Assembly (NCBI RefSeq): GCF_019396345.1
Contig: NZ_JAHKRM010000005.1
Span: 186,001 to 250,000 of the forward strand
Length of the DNA: 64,000 nt
Origin: Nonomuraea guangzhouensis
GTDB lineage: Bacteria > Actinomycetota > Actinomycetes > Streptosporangiales > Streptosporangiaceae
Reading direction: 5' to 3'
The position numbers and the translations under genes are program-made. The notes under the pieces were generated by a model. That model was not told the DNA's origin. It was given only the letters and a program-made list of their open reading frames with translations, and did not search any database. Below are positions 51,039 to 59,438 of the stretch, piece after piece. Each line of letters begins with the position of its first letter. Position 1 is the stretch's first letter.

Positions 51039-52055
51039 TCACGTGAAGAGGAAGCCTGCTCGAAGCGGGTCGTGTGGATCGATGGTCCACTCGGCGGTGC
51101 CGGTGACGTAGGCCCGGCCGGTGATGCGGCTGCGTACGCCGTCGAAGGCGCCGACCTGGACTTTCTCGACGGGCACCGAGGTGAAGGTCTCGCCGGTGAT
51201 GCTCTCGTGCACCAGGGGCTCGCCCATCCGCAACCGGCCGCGGGCCACCAGCGCGGCGGTGCGGGCGGCGGTGCCGGTGCCGCAGGGAGAGCGGTCGGCG
51301 CCACCGGGCCGGATCACGACCGAGCAGAGGTTCGTCGCATCGGCGCGCCGAGGTGGCCCGATGAACTGGACGTGGGTGACTCCGTGGATTCCGTCAAGCG
51401 TGGGATGCACGACGTCCACGGTTTCGTTGATGACGTCCCTGAGCGTTTCGGCGAGGAGGATGCGCTTGCCGACCCTGGGCTCGGTGAGATCGAGTCCGAC
51501 CGAGTCCGCGTCGACGATGGCGTAGAAGTTGCCGCCCCAGGCGATGTCGACCGTCACCGTGCCGGCGCCGGGCAGCTCGACGGGCACATCCCGTGCGTAG
51601 AGGAACGAGGGCGTCGACACGAACGAGACCTCGGTCACGCGGCCGTCCTTCCATTCGGCGGCCGTCTCCACCAAGCCGGCCGGGGTGTCCAGCACGACGT
51701 TCGTGACCGGCTCGACGACAGGGAGCACGCCGTGCTGGAGCAGCACGGTGACCAGGCCGATCGTGTCGTGGCCGCACATCGGCAGGTGCCCGCTCGCCTC
51801 GATGTAGAGCACGCCGACGTCCGCGCGTGGGTCGCACGGCTCGAGAACGAGGCACCCGGACATCACGGAGTGGCCGCGCGGTTCGTACATGAGCGAGGTC
51901 CGGATCCAGTCATACCGGGCCGCGAGGTCGTGCATGCGCTCGAGCATGGTGTCGCCTTCGAGGGCGGGAACGCCGGACAGCACGGTGCGGGTGGGGTTGC
52001 CGGCCGTGTGGGACTCGATGGTCCGGAATACGTGTGGACGGATGGGTGCGGTCAT
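51039..52055 (-). CDS. Proline racemase family, probable hydroxyproline 2-epimerase (Cys/Cys)
   Basis: 338 residues. Both acid-base Cys are kept: Cys94 in MCGHDTIG and Cys258 in DRSPCGTGTAAR. The first motif has GHD, and the family uses the residue after the His to tell proline racemase from hydroxyproline epimerase. With two Cys, a trans-4-hydroxy-L-proline to cis-4-hydroxy-D-proline epimerase is the likely role. It starts 22 bp after the stop of the Ser/Cys paralogue and is co-transcribed with it. A plain proline racemase is less likely, given the neighbours. Confidence 0.88.
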   Translation of the reverse strand: MTAPIRPHVFRTIESHTAGNPTRTVLSGVPALEGDTMLERMHDLAARYDWIRTSLMYEPRGHSVMSGCLVLEPCDPRADVGVLYIEASGHLPMCGHDTIGLVTVLLQHGVLPVVEPVTNVVLDTPAGLVETAAEWKDGRVTEVSFVSTPSFLYARDVPVELPGAGTVTVDIAWGGNFYAIVDADSVGLDLTEPRVGKRILLAETLRDVINETVDVVHPTLDGIHGVTHVQFIGPPRRADATNLCSVVIRPGGADRSPCGTGTAARTAALVARGRLRMGEPLVHESITGETFTSVPVEKVQVGAFDGVRSRITGRAYVTGTAEWTIDPHDPLRAGFLFT

Positions 52056-52077
52056 GAAAAATCCTCTTCTCTGATGT

Positions 52078-53145
52078 TCAGAAGGACGTGGTTCCCCACA
52101 CGTCGCCCACGGTGTAGCCGCGCGGGAACGGGTCGTCGGGGTGAAGGATGTGCTGGTTGATCCCGGTTATCCAGGCGCGCCCCTTGATCGACGGGATCAC
52201 GGCCTCGTGCCCGGCCACCTGTACGCGCTGGTGCAGCATGCCTTCGAAGGTCGTGCCCAGCACGCCTTGGTGGATGAAGGGGACGTTGAGCGCGAGGTCG
52301 CCTCGTGCGTGGAGGCAGGCCATGCGGGCCGAGGTTCCCGTTCCGCACGGCGAGCGGTCGAGAGCGCCTCGCCAGGTCTCCGGCCGCTCGGGGTCGAGGT
52401 CCCCATTGGGCAGGATGACGCTGTTGCGCGCGGACACGCCTGGCTCGTCGGCCGGGCCGTGGAGCATCGCCAGGGATATCTGATCGATGTTCGCGTCGTC
52501 GGGATGGCGTACCGGGATCTGGGCTCGCGCCGCGGCCAGCAGCGCCGCCCCCGCTCTGACGATCGCGGGCGCGTTGTCCGCGCCCAGTTCGACACCCATG
52601 GCCGCGGCCGGCGCCTGGACGTAGAACTGCCCGCCGAAGGCCACGTCGGCAAGGACAGAGCCGTACTCGGGCACCTTGATCGGCGTGTCGAGGGCGACGA
52701 CCCACGAGGGCACGTTTCTCACCTGGACGGTTCGCACCTTGCCGCCTGCGACCACGGCGGTCGCCTCGACCAGGCCGACCGCGGTGTCGATCCGCACGAC
52801 CGTCTCCGGGCTGCGCATGGGCAACGCACCGGTTTCGAGCAGGGCGGTCACGGCGCACATCGTGTTGCTGCCGGACATGGGCCGGAATCCCCCGTGCTCA
52901 AGGATGATCAGTGCGACATCGGCCGCGGGCGTGACGGGTGGCAGCACGAGGACGGCGCACATGGCCGGGTGACCTCGGGGTTCGCGTAGGAGCAACGTCC
53001 GCAGATCGTCGAGATTCTCCGTGCACCAGCGCAGTCGCTCGGACATGGTGGCGCCGCGCACCTGGAGATGACCGCCCAGCAGGACGCGGCCGGGCTCGCC
53101 TTCCGCGTGCACGTCTACCGAGGTGATGATGCGCGTTCCGTCCAC
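52078..53145 (-). CDS. Proline racemase family, Ser/Cys type (3-hydroxyproline dehydratase or epimerase)
   Basis: 355 residues. The first active-site motif reads MSGSNTMC: Ser91 replaces the usual Cys and the His is also changed. The second Cys is kept (Cys267 in DRSPCGTGTSAR). Family members with one acid-base Cys replaced are dehydratases of trans-3-hydroxy-L-proline or enzymes with mixed epimerase/dehydratase activity. So this is probably not a racemase, and it widens the locus to 3-hydroxyproline. It is the first gene of the leftward unit that diverges from the importer. Confidence 0.85.
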   Translation of the reverse strand: MDGTRIITSVDVHAEGEPGRVLLGGHLQVRGATMSERLRWCTENLDDLRTLLLREPRGHPAMCAVLVLPPVTPAADVALIILEHGGFRPMSGSNTMCAVTALLETGALPMRSPETVVRIDTAVGLVEATAVVAGGKVRTVQVRNVPSWVVALDTPIKVPEYGSVLADVAFGGQFYVQAPAAAMGVELGADNAPAIVRAGAALLAAARAQIPVRHPDDANIDQISLAMLHGPADEPGVSARNSVILPNGDLDPERPETWRGALDRSPCGTGTSARMACLHARGDLALNVPFIHQGVLGTTFEGMLHQRVQVAGHEAVIPSIKGRAWITGINQHILHPDDPFPRGYTVGDVWGTTSF

Positions 53146-53204
53146 GCGGCGGCCTCCAGGCGTCCGATCGCTCGCTCGATCGCGAAAAGGTTCTCAAAGG
53201 CCCC

Positions 53205-53234
53205 TTGACACGGCAGAGGGACGCTTCCAAGCTT
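53205..53234 (+). promoter_or_regulatory. Candidate promoter of the hydroxyproline importer operon
   Basis: TTGACA at 53205-53210 is a perfect -35 box. An AAGCTT at 53229-53234, 18 bp later, is a weak -10 candidate. The GntR-type palindrome at 53247-53263 lies just downstream, where a repressor would block initiation or early elongation. The importer ATG is at 53311. Confidence 0.45.
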
Positions 53235-53246
53235 TCACATTAATGC

Positions 53247-53263
53247 AGATCGTCTGACGATCT
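53247..53263. promoter_or_regulatory. 17-bp perfect palindrome, GntR/FadR-type operator
   Basis: AGATCGTCTGACGATCT has perfect 8-bp arms about one central base. It contains TCGTCTGACGA, which fits the GntR FCD consensus TNGTNNNACNA. It lies in the 165-bp gap between the divergent racemase-family operon (53145) and the importer operon (53311), so it can control both. The matching regulator is the GntR protein at 57915-58610. Confidence 0.78.
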
Positions 53264-53310
53264 ACAATCCCCGAAGGCAAGAAGCCTTGGGCTGCCCCCA
53301 GGAGGTCACC

Positions 53311-54153
53311 ATGACCAAAACCACGAAATATGTCCTGGCCGTCCTAGCCGTCACCGTCATCGCGCTCGTCGGCGGCTATGTCGGCGCGGGCTTCCGCGAC
53401 AGCGGTAGCGCCGCCGCGGCGAGCGGCGGCGGGTCCTGGATGGAAGCGGTCAAGAGCCGTGGTGAGCTCCGCGTCGGCGTCGCCATCGCACCACCGATGA
53501 CCGTGCGCCAGGGTGACGTGCTCGGAGGGCCCAACCTGATTCCGCTGGAGCATCTGGCCAAGGCGCTGGGGGTCAAGCTGACGCCGGTGTCCGCCGACTG
53601 GGACAACATCGTGGCCGGGCTCCAGGCCGGCCGTTACGACGCGGCCGCCAACCTCGACTCCACCTTGGCGCGCGCCAAGGCGATCCAGTTCTCCGACCCC
53701 GTCTACGAGTACCAAGGCGTCTTCGTGGTCAAGGCGGACTCCGCTCAGAAGACCGCGAAGCAGATCATCGACTCCGGCCAGCCGGTGGCCGTCGCCCAGG
53801 GGACGGCCCCGGGGGCGGCCGTCGCCGAGGCCGGCGCCAAGACGCTCGCGCTGAACGACTACACGAACACGCTTCAGGCCGTTCAGGCCGGCCGAGCCGT
53901 TGCCGCGTTCGCCGATCTGCCGACCGCCGAGTCGCAGGTGCAGACCGACACGTCGTACAAGATCGTGGTGCCCGAGCCGTCCATCTACGAGGCCGGCGCC
54001 GGCTACGGGCTGCCCAACGACATCGACGCGCGCTCACTTCAACTGATCAACATCGGCATCGCGAACGCCCGCATGAGCGGTGAGCTCGACCGCGCGTACG
54101 CCAAGCAGCACTACGTCCCCATCGACCAGCTCGGCGACCTGCGGAAGAAGTAG
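53311..54153 (+). CDS. Amino-acid ABC transporter substrate-binding protein (SBP_bac_3)
   Basis: 280 residues from the ATG at 53311 with AGGAGG upstream. An N-terminal hydrophobic segment (~6-26) probably acts as a signal or anchor with no clear lipobox. The type 3 fold shows GELRVGVAIAPPMTVRQGDVLGG and AGRYDAAANLDSTLARAKAIQFSDPVYEYQGVFVV, the family ligand pocket. It captures a polar amino acid; hydroxyproline or a related imino acid is inferred from the locus. It precedes the permease by 3 bp. Confidence 0.9.
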   Translation: MTKTTKYVLAVLAVTVIALVGGYVGAGFRDSGSAAAASGGGSWMEAVKSRGELRVGVAIAPPMTVRQGDVLGGPNLIPLEHLAKALGVKLTPVSADWDNIVAGLQAGRYDAAANLDSTLARAKAIQFSDPVYEYQGVFVVKADSAQKTAKQIIDSGQPVAVAQGTAPGAAVAEAGAKTLALNDYTNTLQAVQAGRAVAAFADLPTAESQVQTDTSYKIVVPEPSIYEAGAGYGLPNDIDARSLQLINIGIANARMSGELDRAYAKQHYVPIDQLGDLRKK

Positions 54154-54156
54154 ATC

Positions 54157-54882
54157 ATGTTCGATTACCACTTCGACTGGGGTGTGGTGGGCACCGCCTG
54201 GCCCCATCTCCTCAGCGGCCTGGGCATCACCCTCCAGCTCGCGGGCATCACCATCGTGCTCAGCATGATCCTCGCGATACCCGTCGCCGTCGCCCGGATG
54301 GCCACCATCGAGATCATCCGGTGGGTCGCACAGATCTACATCGAGATCTTCCGCTGCACGCCCATGCTCGTCCAGCTGTTCTGGATCTTCTACGCGCTGC
54401 CCGTGCTGACGGGTATCACGCTGCCCGGCTACGCCTCGGCGATCATCGCCCTCACCGCGAACCTGACCGCCTTCATGGCCGAGGCCTACCGCAGCGGCTT
54501 CCAGGCAGTCCCCGTCGAACAGATCGAAGCGGGCAAGATGCTGCGGCTGAACCGTTTTCAGCAGCTGCGCCACATCATCGTGCCGCAGGCGCTCCGGCAG
54601 CAGATCCCCGTGATCCTCTCGCTGAACATCTCGATGTTCAAGGACACCGCCCTGGTGTCGACCATCGCCGTCGGCGACCTCATGTTCCAGGCGAACACCG
54701 CGACGACGGAGACCTACCGTGCCCTCGAACTGTTCACGGTCGCGGCGCTGATCTACTTCTGCATCGCCTTCCCGGTATCCCTGCTCACCAGCTACCTCGA
54801 ACGCCGGGGTCAGCTCGCCCGCGCCGGGCGCCCGTCCATGATCAAGCCTCGTAAGCCGCAGCTGGCAGGAGCCTCCTCATGA
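54157..54882 (+). CDS. Amino-acid ABC transporter permease (HisM/GlnP type)
   Basis: 241 residues with five membrane segments. The EAA loop is AGKMLRLNRFQQLRHIIVPQALRQQIPVI, and ALTANLTAFMAEAYRSGFQAVPVEQIEAGKML is the typical polar amino-acid permease segment. There is one permease gene, so it acts as a homodimer. It is followed by the ATPase with an ATGA overlap. Confidence 0.92.
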   Translation: MFDYHFDWGVVGTAWPHLLSGLGITLQLAGITIVLSMILAIPVAVARMATIEIIRWVAQIYIEIFRCTPMLVQLFWIFYALPVLTGITLPGYASAIIALTANLTAFMAEAYRSGFQAVPVEQIEAGKMLRLNRFQQLRHIIVPQALRQQIPVILSLNISMFKDTALVSTIAVGDLMFQANTATTETYRALELFTVAALIYFCIAFPVSLLTSYLERRGQLARAGRPSMIKPRKPQLAGASS

Positions 54883-55637
54883 CCCTCACGGTTCCCCTTG
54901 TCTCAGCGCGCAATCTGCGCAAGGAGTTTCATGGTCAACCGGTGCTGGACGGCGTCGACTTCGATGTCGCCTCCGGCGAGGTGAGCGTCATCATCGGCAA
55001 GAGCGGCTCCGGCAAGTCCACCTTGTTGCGGGTCATCGCCGGGCTCGAAGCACCCGAGGACGGTGACGTGACCATCGACGCGAAGCTGACGCTCTCCGGC
55101 GGAACCCGTACCGCCGACTGGAGCCATGGCGCCGCCATGGTCGGCATGGTGTTCCAGAGCTACACGCTCTGGCCCCACATGAACGTCCTGGACAACCTCG
55201 TCCTGGCACCGCGCAAGGTCCTCGGGCTGTCGGCCGGCGAGGCGAGAGAACGGGCCGAGGCCGCGCTCGACGAAGTCGGCATGGCACACCACATCACCAG
55301 CAGGTGCACCCAGCTCTCGGGCGGAGAACGCCAACGGGTCGCCATCGCCCGCGCGCTGATGATGCGGCCGCGCGTGCTGCTGTGCGACGAGATCACCTCG
55401 GCACTCGATCCGCCGGTGGCCGCCGAGGTCCTGGGCGTGCTCGCCCGGCTCAAGCAGGAGGACGGCCTCGCGGTCGTGCTGGTCACGCACGACATGGCGT
55501 TCGCCTCCAAGGCCGCCGATCGGGTCGTGTTCTTCTCCCACGGCCGCATCGCGGTCGACGCGACTCCGGACGAAGCCTTCCACCACTGCGAAGACCCCGA
55601 GCTCAAGGCCTTCGTCGACGCAGTCCGATTCCGCTGA
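54879..55637 (+). CDS. Amino-acid ABC transporter ATP-binding protein (GlnQ/HisP type)
   Basis: 252 residues. Walker A GKSGSGKST (the family usually has GPSGSGKST), Q-loop MVFQSYTLWPHMNVLDNL, signature LSGGERQRVAIARALMM, Walker B VLLCDEITSALDPPV and H-loop VTHDMAFASKAADRVVF. DEITSALD is a normal family variant. It completes the importer and is followed 28 bp later by the DapA-family gene. Confidence 0.93.
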   Translation: MTLTVPLVSARNLRKEFHGQPVLDGVDFDVASGEVSVIIGKSGSGKSTLLRVIAGLEAPEDGDVTIDAKLTLSGGTRTADWSHGAAMVGMVFQSYTLWPHMNVLDNLVLAPRKVLGLSAGEARERAEAALDEVGMAHHITSRCTQLSGGERQRVAIARALMMRPRVLLCDEITSALDPPVAAEVLGVLARLKQEDGLAVVLVTHDMAFASKAADRVVFFSHGRIAVDATPDEAFHHCEDPELKAFVDAVRFR

Positions 55638-55665
55638 ACCCACAGAATCCAGGAGACAACACCGC

Positions 55666-56562
55666 ATGTCTGAGAAGGACCCGCTCACCGGCATCCTCGT
55701 CGCCCTCGTCACCCCGTTCACGCCCGACGGCGCGGACATCGACGCCGACGCGCTGCGCAGGCATATCGACAGGTTGATCGACGCCGGCGTCCACGGCCTG
55801 GTGCCGGGTGGGAGCACGGGTGAGTTCACGGCGTTGACGCTCGCCGAGCGCAAGGAGCTCACCGAGATCTGCGTCAAGGCCGCCGACGGGCGCGTGCCGG
55901 TCATCGCCGGCACCGGCGCCCTGTCGACCGCCGAAGCCGTCGAGCTCAGCGCGCACGCGGCCGAGGTCGGAGCCCGCGCGCTCATGATCGTCCCGCCGTT
56001 CTACGACGCGCCCGATCTGGCGCAGCTGCGCGGCTACCTCAAGGCCGTGTACGACGCGTCGGGCCTGCCCATCGTGTACTACAACATCCCGTCCGCCACG
56101 GGTGTGAACCTCACCGCCGGCCAGATCGCCGAGCTCGGTGACATCGAAGGGGTGGAGTACCTCAAGGACACCTCCGGGGACGCCGTCGCGCTCAGCGAGC
56201 TGCTCCTGGCCCACACCGACCGCATCACGGCGTTCAACGGATGGGACACGCTCACCTTCTTCGGACTCGTCAGCGGGGCCACCGGTTCGGTCTGGGGCGC
56301 CACCAACGTCATTCCGGAGCTGTCGATGCGGCTGTGGGACGCCGTCGCGGTCCGTGGCGACCTGGCCGAGGGACGCCGCCTGTGGGAGAAGATCTGGCCC
56401 ATCTGCGACTTCCTCGAGGCACACAACTACGCGGCGGCCATCAAGACCGGCATGGAACTGACCGGCCACCCCGCGGGGCCGGTCCGCGAGCCGTTCGCCC
56501 TGCTCGACGAGACCGCGCGGGCCGAGTTCAGCCGGCTGCTCACCGCCGCGGGCGTACTGTGA
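55666..56562 (+). CDS. DapA-family lyase, probable 1-pyrroline-4-hydroxy-2-carboxylate deaminase
   Basis: 298 residues of the dihydrodipicolinate synthase/N-acetylneuraminate lyase family. Catalytic Lys167 (GVEYLKDTSGD) and Tyr139 (VYYNIPSATG) are present, with GSTGEFTALTLAER near the N-terminus. In hydroxyproline loci this family removes ammonia and water from the pyrroline to give alpha-ketoglutarate semialdehyde. DapA itself is unlikely in this setting. It is translated between the importer and the FAD oxidoreductase. Confidence 0.88.
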   Translation: MSEKDPLTGILVALVTPFTPDGADIDADALRRHIDRLIDAGVHGLVPGGSTGEFTALTLAERKELTEICVKAADGRVPVIAGTGALSTAEAVELSAHAAEVGARALMIVPPFYDAPDLAQLRGYLKAVYDASGLPIVYYNIPSATGVNLTAGQIAELGDIEGVEYLKDTSGDAVALSELLLAHTDRITAFNGWDTLTFFGLVSGATGSVWGATNVIPELSMRLWDAVAVRGDLAEGRRLWEKIWPICDFLEAHNYAAAIKTGMELTGHPAGPVREPFALLDETARAEFSRLLTAAGVL

Positions 56563-56590
56563 GCAGCGCCTTCTTCGTCGGAGGAGTCAC

Positions 56591-57847
56591 GTGAGGATCG
56601 TCGTGGTCGGCGCCGGGGTCGTCGGGCTGGCCTGCGCGTACGAGCTGGTGCGGGACGGCCATGACGTGGTCGTCCTCGACCGCGGGCCGGCCGGAGCCGC
56701 AGCCTCGCACGGGAACGCGGCCAAGATCGCCCTCGCCGAGACCGGTCCCGTCCCGGCGCCCGGCATGGTCGTCCAAGGACTGAAGTGGATGCTGCGAGCC
56801 GACAGCCCGCTCTACATCAAACCGTCGTTGTCGCCCGGCTTCATCCGGTTCATGGTGCGGATGGCTCGTCACTGCACCGAGGACAGGTTCCGCGCCGGCC
56901 TGGCGCTGCATCTCCGGCTGGCCTCCACCGCCGACGACCTGCTCGACGAGTGGCGAGCGGCGGGGCTGGAATTCGAGATGCATCGGCGAGGCGTCCTGCT
57001 CGCCTATGAGAGCACGCGTCTCTTCCAGGACCGTCTGCGCTACCAGGACGTGTTCTCGGGGCATGGCGAAGAGGTCGAGGTGCTGGACGTCGACGGTGTC
57101 CACCGGGTGGAGCCGGCGCTGTCCGACCGGGTTCGGCACGGCCTGTTCTACGCGCGGGACCGGCAGATCGAGCCCGACTCGCTCACCTCGACACTGGCTG
57201 GCTACGTGCGCAAGCACGGAGGAGAGGTCCGGGAGAACGCCGAGGTGCGTGCGTTCGACAGCGGAGCGGCCGGCGTCCACGGTGTCGTGACCGCTGACGA
57301 GCGGCTGCCCTGCGACGCGGTCGTCCTCGCCGCCGGGGTCTGGAGCGGGCCACTGTCGAGGCGGCTGGGCAACCCCCTGCCGATCCGCCCCGGCAAGGGC
57401 TACAGCCTGGACTACACGCCACCGCCTGTCACGCTGCGGACCTCCTTGACGCTCGAGGACGCCCACGTCGCCGTCACGCCCCTGGACGGAATGCTGCGGC
57501 TGGCCGGAACCATGGAGTTCTCCGGAATCGACGAACGGGTGAACGGCACCCGGATCGAGGCGATCAAGCGCGCCGCGAGCACGGCGTTCCGGGACTGGGA
57601 CCCCGCGGCTCCGCATCGGACGCCCTGGGCCGGCCTGCGCCCCATGACGCCGGACGGCCTGCCGATCGTGGGGCGGCTGTACGAGGGCGGAAACGTCTGG
57701 GTCGCCTCAGGGCACGGCATGCTCGGGCTGACCCTGGCGCCGAGCACCGCGCGCATGATCCAGCGACTGGTCAGAGGTGAGGCCGAGGAGGACCCGCTCA
57801 TCAGTCCCCGCCGTTTCCAGCGGGCTTCGTACCGGTCAAGGCGCTGA
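56591..57847 (+). CDS. FAD-dependent D-amino-acid dehydrogenase (DadA-like), probable D-hydroxyproline dehydrogenase
   Basis: 418 residues from GTG 56591 (SD GGAGGAG). The N-terminal RIVVVGAGVVGLACAYELVRDGHDVVVLDRG is the FAD Rossmann motif; the C-terminal WAGLRPMTPDGLPIVGRLYEGGNVWVASGHGMLGLTLAPSTARMIQRLV is the DadA signature. It should oxidise cis-4-hydroxy-D-proline to the pyrroline substrate of the deaminase encoded just upstream, passing electrons to the respiratory chain or oxygen. A single-chain enzyme like this is one of the two known solutions for the step. Confidence 0.9.
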   Translation: MRIVVVGAGVVGLACAYELVRDGHDVVVLDRGPAGAAASHGNAAKIALAETGPVPAPGMVVQGLKWMLRADSPLYIKPSLSPGFIRFMVRMARHCTEDRFRAGLALHLRLASTADDLLDEWRAAGLEFEMHRRGVLLAYESTRLFQDRLRYQDVFSGHGEEVEVLDVDGVHRVEPALSDRVRHGLFYARDRQIEPDSLTSTLAGYVRKHGGEVRENAEVRAFDSGAAGVHGVVTADERLPCDAVVLAAGVWSGPLSRRLGNPLPIRPGKGYSLDYTPPPVTLRTSLTLEDAHVAVTPLDGMLRLAGTMEFSGIDERVNGTRIEAIKRAASTAFRDWDPAAPHRTPWAGLRPMTPDGLPIVGRLYEGGNVWVASGHGMLGLTLAPSTARMIQRLVRGEAEEDPLISPRRFQRASYRSRR

Positions 57848-57914
57848 CGAGCGGACTCTGACGGCACTGCCGATCTGCGACACTGAATGCTAAAAGACGA
57901 AGGCGGGCGGGAGA

Positions 57915-58610
57915 ATGACGACCGAACGGGCGAGCGAATCGGCACTGGCACCGGTCAGCAATGCCACGAGGCGGGAAGTCGTCGTGGACGCGATTCGTCG
58001 CGCCTTGCTGTCGGGCGAGCTCGTACCCGGGCAACGCGTCAAGGAAGCCCCGCTCGCCGACGCGCTGGGAGTCAGCAGGCCCACCATCCGTGAGGCGATC
58101 CACCAGCTGATTCATGAGGGCTCCCTGGTGCAGGAGCCCTACAAAGGCATTCGCGTCGCCAAGCCCAGTCCGCAGGACCTCCTCGGTGTGGCGGAGGTCC
58201 GCGTGGCGCTGGAGACCCTCGCCGCCCTCAATCTCGCCAAGAATCCGGATGGGGAGGGCATGACGCGGCTGCGCCAGGCCCTCCAGACCCATCTCGACGC
58301 GCTCGACTCCGGTGACGTCGTCAAGGCCGACCTGACGCATCTCGAACTGCACCGCACCTTGTGGGAGGGGGCGGAAAACCCGATGCTGACGCGGATCTGG
58401 CCCTTGGTGGAGTCCCAGATCCGCATGGCGATGTCCCTCGACCAGGCGACCCGGTCCGACCCGGCGCGAGACGCCGACCTGCACGTACGGCTCGTCGACG
58501 TGATCGCCTCCGGCGACGAGGACCGGATCGTCGCCGAGGTCCGCGAGCACATCGCCAGAAGCGCCAACGAGGTCGTCAAGCTGATCGAACGCCAGCCCGG
58601 CCAACTCTGA
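57915..58610 (+). CDS. GntR family transcriptional regulator, FCD (FadR-like) subgroup
   Basis: 231 residues. The winged helix covers VVVDAIRRALLSGELVPGQRVKEAPLADALGVSRPTIREAIHQLIHEGSLVQEPYKGIRVAK; the all-helical FCD domain follows (VRVALETLAALNLAK, LTHLELHRTLWEGAENPML, DADLHVRLVDVIASGDEDRIVAEVREHI) with Asp/His metal-ligand positions. It ends the hydroxyproline operon, 67 bp after the dehydrogenase. The palindrome at 53247-53263 fits its family consensus, so it probably represses the locus until hydroxyproline or a metabolite binds. Confidence 0.9.
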   Translation: MTTERASESALAPVSNATRREVVVDAIRRALLSGELVPGQRVKEAPLADALGVSRPTIREAIHQLIHEGSLVQEPYKGIRVAKPSPQDLLGVAEVRVALETLAALNLAKNPDGEGMTRLRQALQTHLDALDSGDVVKADLTHLELHRTLWEGAENPMLTRIWPLVESQIRMAMSLDQATRSDPARDADLHVRLVDVIASGDEDRIVAEVREHIARSANEVVKLIERQPGQL

Positions 58611-58617
58611 GCCGCTT

Positions 58618-58911
58618 TCAGGAATGGGTCGGCATCGCGAACTCCGTGCGTACCTGGCTGTCGTTGGGCCAGCGGGTGGTGGCGGTCTTGTAGCGGGTGT
58701 AGAAGCGCACACCTTCGGGGCCGTGGATGTGGTGGTCACCGAACAACGACCGCTTCCAGCCACCGAACTCATGGTCGTTGACCAGCCGCACCGCCTCGGT
58801 GAACGACTGAGCGCGCACCATCGACAGCACCGGACCGAAGATCTCCTCGCGGTAGACCCGCATGTCCGGGGTGACGTGGTCGAAGAGTGAGCCGCCGAGG
58901 AAGAACCCGCC
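58618..58911 (-). pseudogene. Broken aldehyde dehydrogenase (methylmalonate-semialdehyde dehydrogenase type), C-terminal fragment
   Basis: Read leftward, [50 protein letters not shown] is followed directly by [32 protein letters not shown]. Both match the MmsA C-terminal region, but about 45 residues that should lie between them are gone. The loss joins two FG codon pairs, which suggests deletion at a short homology. The N-terminal two thirds is absent, and the break at ~58911 abuts the LysE fragment. The catalytic Cys is lost, so it is dead. The intact C-terminal stop suggests a recent event. Confidence 0.85.
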
Positions 58912-59393
58912 TGCCGGCGGTGGGCGGGCTGCTGGCCGGGCATCTGGCGGCCACCGCGCTGGTGGCGCGCTCGCCGCTGGTGATGACCGTGCTGACCGTG
59001 GCGGGCGCGGCCTATCTGGTCTGGCTGGGGATCGGCACGCTGGTTCGCCCTTCGGCGCCGCAGGCCGGTGCGGAGCAAGCCGCCGGCTCGTGGGCGCGGC
59101 AGGTGGTGAAAGGGGCAGGGATCAGCGGGCTGAACCCGAAGTTGTTCCTGCTGTTCCTGGCGCTGCTGCCGCAGTTCACCGACCCGGACGCCCGTTGGCC
59201 GCTCGCGGTGCAGATCGTGGCGCTGGGCCTGGTGCACGTGGCCAGCTGTGCCGTGGTCTACACCGGGGTGGGCACGGGAGCGCGCCGGGTGCTGCGGACG
59301 CGGCCCGCCGCGGCCCGGATGGTGAGCCGCTTCTCCGGCGCGGCGATGGTGGTGATCGGCGTGGTGCTGCTGGTGGAGCAGCTTGTCAGGTAG
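58887..59393 (+). pseudogene. LysE family exporter, N-terminally truncated
   Basis: The frame is open for 168 residues from a GTG at 58887, but LysE similarity begins only at ~58917 ([41 protein letters not shown]). The first membrane span and the conserved NPGPN region of the family, about 50-60 residues, are missing. The remainder is intact (GLNPKLFLLFLALLPQFTDP; spans near the C-terminus). The first ~10 codons overlap the aldehyde dehydrogenase remnant on the other strand. A single deletion between two divergent genes would explain both stumps. Confidence 0.75.
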
Positions 59394-59401
59394 TGGCAGA
59401 T

Positions 59402-59438
59402 ATGTACGTGCGTACACTCTATGTGTACGCTTGTACGT
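59402..59438. promoter_or_regulatory. Four-box GTAC operator array upstream of acetyltransferase-TetR operon
   Basis: Four 8-bp boxes with a GTAC core occur in 37 bp: ATGTACGT (59402-59409), GCGTACAC (59410-59417), GTGTACGC (59423-59430) and TTGTACGT (59431-59438). The two inner boxes are exact inverted copies around TCTAT. The array ends at the ATG, so a bound protein would block translation or transcription. The TetR protein encoded second in the operon is the obvious candidate. Confidence 0.65.

Noticed and set aside
55666..56562. Lysine-biosynthesis dapA
   Set aside because: It sits between a hydroxyproline importer and a D-amino-acid dehydrogenase under a GntR regulator; the family has many lyases with this fold.
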